64,000 nt of DNA from Planctomycetaceae bacterium (GTDB lineage: Bacteria > Planctomycetota > Planctomycetia > Planctomycetales > Planctomycetaceae): the NCBI GenBank assembly GCA_018699955.1, contig JABISG010000059.1, positions 1-64,000 of the forward strand. Reading direction: 5' to 3'. Positions 57,514 to 64,000 of the stretch are shown here, one piece after another. The translations under genes were made by a program, and so were the position numbers. A model generated the notes under the pieces. That model was not told the origin of the DNA, searched no databases, and worked only from the letters and a program-made list of their open reading frames with translations. Positions within the stretch are counted from its first letter, which is position 1; each line of letters starts with the position of its first letter.

Positions 57514-58833
57514 ATGACTGACAGTAGCAATCGGTTGACCGATTCGCGTCCAACAAATACTCGTTGGCTGATTTTCGCCCTCGCCTGCGCGGCGAGCTTC
57601 ATCAATTACGTACATCGGTATTCGTGGGGCGTTGTCAAACCCTACCTGCAGAAGGAATACGGGCTGCTGGACAGCGATGTTGGCTGGCTCGATGCGGCAT
57701 TCAATCTCACCTATGCGGCTGGGCAGTTTCCTGGGGGTTTGGCGGGCGACATCTTTGGGCCGCGAACGTTGATTCCGACAGTCGCCGTGCTTTGGTCGCT
57801 GGTGGTCGCCGCCCCGGGAGTCGTTTCGGGATTCTGGCGATTGTATGTTGTGCGGCTGGTGTTCGGTGCGGTTCAAGCGCCGGCCTACCCAAACCTCGGC
57901 AAGGTCACAAAGAGTTGGTTTCCAATTTCAATTCGCACGTCGGTGCAGGGCATGGTCGCGTCCTTTTCCGGCCGGGCGGGTGCCGCCAGTGCTTCGGTCA
58001 TCATTGCGACCTTGCTGATTGGCTATTGGAAGCTGAGCTGGCAGAGTGCCCTTTGGGTCGTTGCAGCAGGCGGCGTGATCTTTGCCGTAGTCTTCTGGCT
58101 GCTGTTTCGCAATTCTCCTGCCGAGCACCCTTGGACAAATGAGGAGGAGCAAGAGCTGATTGAGAAGGGAGAGGCGCCACCGACTGAGCACGCAGCGGCT
58201 CGCTTCGACTGGTCGCCTGCAAACGTTCGCAACATTCTGTTCTTTCTGGCAGCCTCTTTCTGCAGCACTTTTGCCGACAACCTGTTCGTGTTCTGGATAC
58301 CGGCCTATCTGGTCGATGAGAAGGGGTTCGGACCGATTGAGATGGGACTCTTTGCCAGTTTGCCGTTGTGGGGTGGCGCGATCGGAGGTTTGTGTGGCGG
58401 TGTTTTGAACGACGTTCTCATTCGAGTGACAGGCAATCGACGGCTGGCACGCAGTCTCGTTGCATCGGTCGGAAAGCTGATTGCGGCAGTTCTCATTGTG
58501 GCAAGCCTGGGGGCCGAAGATGGGCGAATCGTCATGGTCATTCTGTTTTGCTGCAAATTCTTCAGCGATTGGAGTCAGCCCACCTGGTGGGGTACCGTGA
58601 CGGACATCGGCGGTCCAGCTGCCGGTCGTGTGTTCGGAATGGTCAACACGATTGGGTCGGCCGGCGCGTTTGCCGCCGGTCCAGCCATGGGATACATCAA
58701 ACAACTCTATGGTTGGGAATCACTCTTCTGTTTTGTTGGTGGAATCTACGTCCTGACAGCCATCTGGTGGAGCTGCGTCAATTGCACGCAAAAACTTGTG
58801 GCCATTCCGTCGGATGATCCAGCGGAATCGTAG
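57514..58833 (+). CDS. MFS transporter of the anion:cation symporter type
   Basis: 439 residues with 12 predicted TMs. The first loop-TM region ASFINYVHRYSWGVVKPYLQ and the motif GGLAGDIFGPRTLIP between TM2 and TM3 (the G-x-x-x-D-x-x-G-x-R type) fit the ACS/hexuronate-phthalate group of MFS. GLFASLPLWGGAIGGLCGGV is the matching half in the second bundle. It likely imports an organic anion, perhaps a hexuronate released by the neighbouring sulfatases. The open frame extends upstream to 57394 but overlaps the sulfatase; ATG 57514 is chosen ahead of the first TM, without a clear ribosome site. Confidence 0.88.
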   Translation: MTDSSNRLTDSRPTNTRWLIFALACAASFINYVHRYSWGVVKPYLQKEYGLLDSDVGWLDAAFNLTYAAGQFPGGLAGDIFGPRTLIPTVAVLWSLVVAAPGVVSGFWRLYVVRLVFGAVQAPAYPNLGKVTKSWFPISIRTSVQGMVASFSGRAGAASASVIIATLLIGYWKLSWQSALWVVAAGGVIFAVVFWLLFRNSPAEHPWTNEEEQELIEKGEAPPTEHAAARFDWSPANVRNILFFLAASFCSTFADNLFVFWIPAYLVDEKGFGPIEMGLFASLPLWGGAIGGLCGGVLNDVLIRVTGNRRLARSLVASVGKLIAAVLIVASLGAEDGRIVMVILFCCKFFSDWSQPTWWGTVTDIGGPAAGRVFGMVNTIGSAGAFAAGPAMGYIKQLYGWESLFCFVGGIYVLTAIWWSCVNCTQKLVAIPSDDPAES

Positions 58834-58905
58834 ATTCAACTGCCTACCTCACGTTGCAAACCAATCATCAGCACCTGTATTCTCCGCCTGGGAAAGGCAC
58901 TCCCA

Positions 58906-59307
58906 ATGAACAACCCACAACGACAACCCGATGGCGATTTGCTGTTACGCACGCTGGCGATGCCGGCGGACACGAACGCCAACGGTGACATTTTCGGTGG
59001 CTGGATTATGGCGCAGATGGATATCGGCGGCGGAATTCTGTCGAAGGAAATTGCCGCCGGTCGCGTGGTGACGATTGCCGTCGAGGGAATGACGTTTCAC
59101 CGGCCGGTGAAAGTGGGAAATGTGGTTTGCTGTTACGGCAAATGCACCCGCATCGGCAATACGTCGCTGTCGATCAAACTGGAAGTCTGGGTAAAGCCGG
59201 TGTTGGAAGATTCACAGGAGGATCGTTACTGCGTGACCGAAGCGCTCTTCACCTATGTCGCCATCGATCAGCAGGGCAAGCCGAGGAGAATTGAGCGTGC
59301 GGAATAG
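58906..59307 (+). CDS. YciA-type acyl-CoA thioesterase (hotdog fold)
   Basis: 133 residues. The pattern LAMPADTNANGDIFGGWIMA, with the catalytic Asp and N-x-x-G-D-I-F-G-G-W signature, is diagnostic for the YciA/BFIT group, followed by VTIAVEGMTFHRPVKVGNVV. It hydrolyses a range of acyl-CoAs in the cytoplasm. AAGG lies about eight bases before the ATG. It is separate from the MFS gene by 72 bases and ends before a strong bidirectional terminator. Confidence 0.92.
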   Translation: MNNPQRQPDGDLLLRTLAMPADTNANGDIFGGWIMAQMDIGGGILSKEIAAGRVVTIAVEGMTFHRPVKVGNVVCCYGKCTRIGNTSLSIKLEVWVKPVLEDSQEDRYCVTEALFTYVAIDQQGKPRRIERAE

Positions 59308-59382
59308 GAAAGCGTTTAGTGCAAACCCGAATTGTGCAAATTTCTGTTTAACGCAAAGCGGGGAAAGCACCCGCCAAATAGA

Positions 59383-59421
59383 AAAACCCGCTGCAAATCG
59401 TGATGATTTACAGCGGGTTTT
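59383..59421. terminator. bidirectional rho-independent terminator
   Basis: AAAACCCGCTG plus AAATC (59383-59399), loop GTGAT, and GATTT plus CAGCGGGTTTT (59405-59421), one mismatch. A-rich on one side and T-rich on the other, so it serves both the thioesterase and the convergent secretin gene. Confidence 0.88.
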
Positions 59422-59451
59422 ATTAGTCGCTTCATCAGAAGACGAATCAGC

Positions 59452-62400
59452 CTAGAAGATGCCGAGGAGTTCTTCCTCTTCTTCCTGGATGATGATTCGC
59501 GGCGTGACCATCAGCATGAGACTTTCCGTTTCGCGGCCAACGCCCGTGTTCTTGAACAACCGGCTGATGTAGGGGATCTTGTTCAGAATCGGTACACCGG
59601 CCATGTTGCGGCCTTCACGCAAACGCTTAATGCCGCCCAGCAGAACCGTACCACCATCGGGAACACTGACCGTTGTGGTCACGTTGACGATTTCGAAGAC
59701 CGGCTGCTGAATGGTGATATTGCCAGCGGCCTGTTGGCCCTGTTGCTGGCCTTGCTGGCCTTGCTGGCCCTGCTGGCCCTGCTGGCCCTGCTGGCCGCCT
59801 TGTTGGCCGCCGACGCCACCGATGCCGCCGATGCCGACCTGACCGCCACCGCCAAGTCCACCAAGCCCGCCGAAGCCGGCACCGCCGATACCACCGAAGC
59901 CCTGCTGCTGGCCGCCGCCGCCAAAACCTTGTTGGCCACCGCCTTGGCCTTGTTGGCCGGTCGCACCACCTTGTCCGCCGAGACCTTGAACACCCTGCTG
60001 TGCTCCACCTGCCCCACTACTCTGGAAGGAGAAGGTGAACACGTCGGTGATGTTGGTGAAGGAAGGCACAACCGTCAGTCGGACGAATCGCCGGTCAGCC
60101 GAAATGACTGCCTGAACCGACAAGGTGACGCCTTCCGACAGCACAGTAATTTGCGGGGTGAAGCCGACGGAGAAGAAGCCAACCGTCGGAATCAAACTGG
60201 TCACGAACGGACGTTGCACGGTACTTTGAACCGTCGCCTGCTGTCCGTTGAACAGCGTCACCTTCGGGGCGAACAACAGGTTCGACCGTTCGTCGCCCTG
60301 TGCTGCCTGAATGAAGAAGAACGCTTCGATATCACTCAGAATCGCCAACCCGACCTGAATACCAGCATCGGGATTGAAACCGCCGAAGTCGGGGACTCCG
60401 ATGTCGAACGATCCCTGACGGAAGGAGACATCAAGATCGGGAGTGAACTGTCCCGGAGCCGACAGGCCAATAACTGTACCGCCGGCTGGATAGTTATCCT
60501 GTGCGGTAAATGCCCGGGGATTCGGCAGATCGAAGAATCCCGCATTCTGTCCCTGCTGGGCCTGTTGGCCTTGTTGGCCCTGTTGTTGCTGGCCCCCTTG
60601 TTGTTGGCCGCCTTGGCCGCCAATACCGCCCATGCCGACCGCCGGGTTACTCCCTTGTAGTCCCATCGGGAATGGCAGCAGGCCATTGACATCACCACCG
60701 CCGATACCGCCAACACCCTGTTGGCCTTGTTGGCCCTGTTGTTGCGCGTTAGCCGGCAGGACCGTACCAAACGGAAGGGCTGTCGGATCATCGCCAACGT
60801 TATCCTGGACGTTGAAGTCAAAGTCGACGCCGATCCGTTCGAAGAAGCGGTCGGCAACGGTGATAAACCGCACCTCAATTGTCACCTGCAAGTCCTGCAA
60901 TCGTCGCAGCTGCTCCAGCAGGTCTTTGATTTCGTCATGAACCTTCTGAGTCTGACGAATGACGAGGCTTAACGTGGTCTCGAACGGTTGAACCGAACCG
61001 GGACCGCCGATTTCGTTCCATGAATCCGGTTCGATGGTCTGTGTGATCAGACTGGCCAGGGTATCGAAGTCGGCCGCCGATCCACCGCTGTTTGACCGCG
61101 GGGAAACTGCTGCACCCGCCCAGGGGTCGGAAGCAAACCCGTTATTCGCCACCGGATCGTTCACCTGGAATTGTGCACCGGCGGGAGTCTGCAAACCACC
61201 CATCGCGGGTACACTCATGTTTCCACCGGAGGCACCGAATCCGTTGATCGCTGTGCCGTTGGCACCCATGCCGATCCCACCGCTGTGGCCGGAAAAGTTG
61301 GGGATCGGCACGACAAGATCGGCCACCGGATAGGTGACGACGACCTGTTGTCCCTGCTCCCGCATGCGGCTGGTCACCTTCAGAACTTCATCTTCGATGG
61401 TGTAGGCCAGATGCATCGGTTTCAGCAACAGATTCAGAGCACTCTTCAACATAATTCCGTCCACGTGAATCGTGACCGGGTTGTCTGTATTCACACCTTC
61501 ATCCTGCAGGCCCAGGCCGTCCAGCCAAATGTTGACGTCGGTGACTGCCTGCACATGCTTCATCACTTCGCTCAGCGGAGCATCGTCGAAGTGCAGTGAG
61601 ATTTGCCGATTGAGGCTTTCCTCGATTCGCGTTTCTTCTTTGGTCCGGGTGCGGTTGTCGGCCGAACCATATTTCTGGCGCCGTTTTGTGAGTTCGGCCC
61701 ATTCCTTCGGATCACCGAAGTCGATCGGCGATTTGTCGCCGACACTGAAGACGAGATCATCGTCGAGATCGTGATTCACATTCACCCGTGAATCTTCTGC
61801 AGCGTCGCGGGTCTCGTTGATCCGCTGGTTACGGCGAGCGAAACGTGCTTTCCATTTCATTGTGACGACAACGGGATTGTCCGGCTGAAGGTCCTCGGCC
61901 TGTTTGGCGAGAACTTCGGCCTCGGCGTAGCGTCGTTGACGGAACAGATCGTTGTATTCTTCGACCACATCGGCCAGATCCTGTTCGACGCGAACTTCGG
62001 TCTCGCGGATGCGGCGAATTTCCGCTTCCACTTCTTCGTTGCGTCGTTCCATGGCAATAATTGGTTCGTGCTGCTTCATGAATCCCTGGATCGATTGCTG
62101 TGAGTTCTGCAACTGTCGCAGCAACGGTCCGACCAGTTCCTTCGGCAGGTCCGATCCTTCGACCTCTGCCATCGTCTGTGACAGCACGTTCAAGGCGGCA
62201 TCGGGATTCTTTTCTCTCAACCGTTCCGCACGGAAGATGGCGTTGAGCATCTCCGTCCGTAAGCGGTCGAACTTGACCGCCACCTGGCGTTCGGCGATGT
62301 CGATTCCGCCCGGCTCACTGCCGTCGGCTGGGCGAACCTCTGTGCCACCGTCGCCGGTTCCGCTAGCAAGCGTAATGGGTTGCTGGCGAGTCGGCCGCAA

Positions 62401-64000
62401 CGTTCTCAGAAAATCCTGCAACTGCTGCGTCTTCCGGGAATCGAGCTGTTGACCCGACCGATAGGCTTCCAGGAACGACGTGTAAGCGGCCGTTCGGTTA
62501 CCCTGTCGCAGCTCCAACATGCCGCGATTGTATAATTCGAGTGCCGAGACACCTGACGGGTGTACGACGGCTAACTGACTCTGCGGTTCGGCCGGAGAGT
62601 CGAATGGTTCCGGCGCGGTGAATGGATTCTCCTCAACCGACGTCTGCTGGATGGAGACGTTCGGACGATCGTTCTGAGCGATTGGCAGCGGTCGCGGGTC
62701 ACGCGACGGATTCGCGGCCAGCAAACGATCAACGTCTTCTAATACTCGTTCGGGACGATCATCCAGCAACCCGTAAGTCGCCTTCAGTCCTTGGGCTTCC
62801 CTTGCCTTCTCGCGAGCACCGTCGAGGCGACCGGCAGAGATGTCCTCGCGAGCCTGTTTGAGTAGAACCGCGGCCACTCGCCGATCGGAAAGATTCGGCG
62901 GCAAGTCACGGACGCTGTCCGGTCGGGGAGCTTCCGATGTACTTGGAAGAGGGTTGTTTGTTCCGCCTTGTCGTGCGACACGATCAATTTGTGCCAGCAG
63001 CAGTTCCGGGCGCACCTCGAACGTGCCGTAGGCCACGTTGAGCTTGCTGGCTTCAAAGGCCTTGCGATGTGCTTCGGCAAGTCGTCCTGCTTCAAAGTCT
63101 TTCTTGGCCTCTTTCAGCAGTTGAGTCGCCTGTCGTTTGTCACTTTGATTGGCAACGGTTGGCTCGTCGATGTTTTCCCACGGTGCCGCCTTGGACGGTG
63201 AGGCCGCTGGCGGACGGTTTGCAATGACTTCCCGAGCCTGAAGTCGATTCAAGTCGGCCAGCACATTTGCAGGGCGATCATCGAACGGGCTGTAGGTCGC
63301 ATCGAGTTCTTTTGCTTCGAGTGCCTTCTGCTTCGCGACATCGTAACGGCTTTCGCTGATATCTTTTCGTGCTGCCTGCAGTAAATCGCGAGCGCGTCGA
63401 TTGTCGTCACGCGAGGGCATCGGCGGGGCAGGCGTCTCTACCGGCTTATTCGTTTCGGCAATCATCGTGTTCAAGTCGCGTTCGGCTGCTGCAATATGTG
63501 TCGCGACCATTTCGGGACGATCGTCGAATATGTCGAATACAACGTCAAAGGATTTCGCTTCTTCTGTTTTCAGACGGGCCTCGTCGAGGTCACCGGCTTG
63601 TAACGCTCGGCGAGCGTCGGCCAGCAACGCCTGAACCTTTTGATTGTTTGCCTTGTTCTTCGCTACGCCCGGATTGACTGCTGGAGCAGGCTGTGCTCCG
63701 ACCGCAGGAAATGGCTTTGCCGTCTTCTGGGCGAGAGTGGCATTGGACGCGAGGCGATTAATCTCCTGAGCGACCAACCGGGGACGTTCATCGAAGACGT
63801 GGTAAACGACATCGAGTTTTTCTGCCTGAGCCACCTTGTCACGTGCCGAGGCAAAACGCCCTGCGCGGGCATCTTCTTTTGCCTGACTCAACAGTTCGGC
63901 CACCTGTGCTTTGCGGGCATTGTTCGATTCGATTGCACGAGCGGCTGCATCGGACTTCGGAGTCGTAGCCGCTGGCCGCTCGAAGGGTGAGACTTCCGCG
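59452..64000 (-). CDS. giant secretin (GspD/PilQ-like) with N-terminal repeats, 5' end beyond the window
   Basis: At least 1515 residues are visible; the frame is open to the window edge, so the start lies outside. In order: five helical repeats of about 90 residues, each ending in a form of Y-x-x-F-D-D-R-P-E-x-V (for example [20 protein letters not shown]), a TPR-like region, a long coiled coil, an N0/STN-like part ([18 protein letters not shown]), a secretin N-domain ([20 protein letters not shown]) and the secretin core ending [14 protein letters not shown] and [20 protein letters not shown]. Two G/Q-rich tracts interrupt the core. Secretins form outer-membrane channels for type II secretion or pili. 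It is monocistronic within the window. Confidence 0.9.
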   Translation of the reverse strand, partial: AEVSPFERPAATTPKSDAAARAIESNNARKAQVAELLSQAKEDARAGRFASARDKVAQAEKLDVVYHVFDERPRLVAQEINRLASNATLAQKTAKPFPAVGAQPAPAVNPGVAKNKANNQKVQALLADARRALQAGDLDEARLKTEEAKSFDVVFDIFDDRPEMVATHIAAAERDLNTMIAETNKPVETPAPPMPSRDDNRRARDLLQAARKDISESRYDVAKQKALEAKELDATYSPFDDRPANVLADLNRLQAREVIANRPPAASPSKAAPWENIDEPTVANQSDKRQATQLLKEAKKDFEAGRLAEAHRKAFEASKLNVAYGTFEVRPELLLAQIDRVARQGGTNNPLPSTSEAPRPDSVRDLPPNLSDRRVAAVLLKQAREDISAGRLDGAREKAREAQGLKATYGLLDDRPERVLEDVDRLLAANPSRDPRPLPIAQNDRPNVSIQQTSVEENPFTAPEPFDSPAEPQSQLAVVHPSGVSALELYNRGMLELRQGNRTAAYTSFLEAYRSGQQLDSRKTQQLQDFLRTLRPTRQQPITLASGTGDGGTEVRPADGSEPGGIDIAERQVAVKFDRLRTEMLNAIFRAERLREKNPDAALNVLSQTMAEVEGSDLPKELVGPLLRQLQNSQQSIQGFMKQHEPIIAMERRNEEVEAEIRRIRETEVRVEQDLADVVEEYNDLFRQRRYAEAEVLAKQAEDLQPDNPVVVTMKWKARFARRNQRINETRDAAEDSRVNVNHDLDDDLVFSVGDKSPIDFGDPKEWAELTKRRQKYGSADNRTRTKEETRIEESLNRQISLHFDDAPLSEVMKHVQAVTDVNIWLDGLGLQDEGVNTDNPVTIHVDGIMLKSALNLLLKPMHLAYTIEDEVLKVTSRMREQGQQVVVTYPVADLVVPIPNFSGHSGGIGMGANGTAINGFGASGGNMSVPAMGGLQTPAGAQFQVNDPVANNGFASDPWAGAAVSPRSNSGGSAADFDTLASLITQTIEPDSWNEIGGPGSVQPFETTLSLVIRQTQKVHDEIKDLLEQLRRLQDLQVTIEVRFITVADRFFERIGVDFDFNVQDNVGDDPTALPFGTVLPANAQQQGQQGQQGVGGIGGGDVNGLLPFPMGLQGSNPAVGMGGIGGQGGQQQGGQQQQGQQGQQAQQGQNAGFFDLPNPRAFTAQDNYPAGGTVIGLSAPGQFTPDLDVSFRQGSFDIGVPDFGGFNPDAGIQVGLAILSDIEAFFFIQAAQGDERSNLLFAPKVTLFNGQQATVQSTVQRPFVTSLIPTVGFFSVGFTPQITVLSEGVTLSVQAVISADRRFVRLTVVPSFTNITDVFTFSFQSSGAGGAQQGVQGLGGQGGATGQQGQGGGQQGFGGGGQQQGFGGIGGAGFGGLGGLGGGGQVGIGGIGGVGGQQGGQQGQQGQQGQQGQQGQQQGQQAAGNITIQQPVFEIVNVTTTVSVPDGGTVLLGGIKRLREGRNMAGVPILNKIPYISRLFKNTGVGRETESLMLMVTPRIIIQEEEEELLGIF
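59731..59808. repeat. 9-base tandem repeat coding a Gly-Gln-Gln tract in the secretin gene
   Basis: Variants of CTGGCCTTG / CTGGCCCTG recur about nine times, encoding (G-Q-Q)n on the minus strand. Similar but shorter blocks are at about 60555-60615 and 60715-60745. Such tracts may change length by slippage. Confidence 0.75.

Noticed and set aside
59734-60660. Plus-strand frame with repeated L-A-L-L-A
   Set aside because: It is the antisense of the Gly-Gln repeats in the secretin gene; the apparent membrane protein is a translation artefact.
59731-60745. CRISPR-like short repeats
   Set aside because: The 9-base units are contiguous, in frame and code for Gly-Gln-Gln; no spacers or cas genes.

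Overview
The window looks like chromosomal DNA of a planctomycete (Planctomycetota). The evidence is a DUF1501 protein, a DUF1559 protein, a YdjY-type protein, a cluster of four sulfatase genes, very large PQQ-propeller and secretin proteins with G/Q-rich tracts, and several families of short palindromic intergenic repeats. No rRNA, tRNA or CRISPR array was seen. About 40 protein genes are supported. Many starts were re-set from Shine-Dalgarno (SD) spacing, and both window edges cut a gene.

Layout. 1-300: the 5' end of an IS3-type element, inserted next to the orphaned C-terminus of a broken gene that still has its terminator hairpin. 350-4050: a small heat-shock protein divergent from csrA, then a TVP38-type membrane protein and a MerA-like flavoprotein. 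4090-14500: a tripeptidyl-peptidase II homologue, a small multi-TM protein, a parvulin isomerase, NAD synthetase, a YdjY-type protein and an alpha/beta hydrolase. 14500-27200 (all minus): DUF1501 protein, a LolCDE/MacB-like ABC pair, a hotdog thioesterase, an SSS symporter with its small partner, and a TAXI-TRAP importer. 27400-34900: a hydroxyacid dehydrogenase, a DUF1559 protein, an unusual Clp_N-ThiD2-ThiE fusion divergent from clpC, and a methyltransferase. 35150-40140 (mostly minus): a putative oxyanion (molybdate/tungstate-like) importer made of a tandem binding protein and a permease with a coiled-coil insertion, followed by a MoaD-like carrier and a MoeB/HesA-like E1. 40300-48030 (minus): a 1418-residue PQQ-propeller protein with an embedded methyltransferase-like fold, preceded by an ABC ATPase, an FtsX permease and a membrane-anchored protein. 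48490-49330: a thioredoxin-YHS protein. 49380-57470: the sulfatase cluster, including a sulfatase-PhoD phosphatase fusion, with an MFS transporter after it. 58900-64000: a YciA-type thioesterase and a large secretin that runs off the right edge.

How the genes fit together. The sulfatases plus MFS transporter suggest breakdown of sulfated polysaccharide and uptake of small products. The sulfatase-PhoD fusion could remove sulfate and phosphate from one substrate. The importer-MoaD-E1 run suggests oxyanion uptake linked to sulfur-carrier or Moco chemistry, with its ATPase encoded elsewhere. Most interesting is the protein joining a Clp_N substrate-receptor module to thiamin-synthesis domains, divergent from clpC itself. 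A consensus-perfect sigma-54 motif lies in their shared intergenic region. Dispersed palindromes sit at gene ends and several contribute the stop codon of the adjoining gene.
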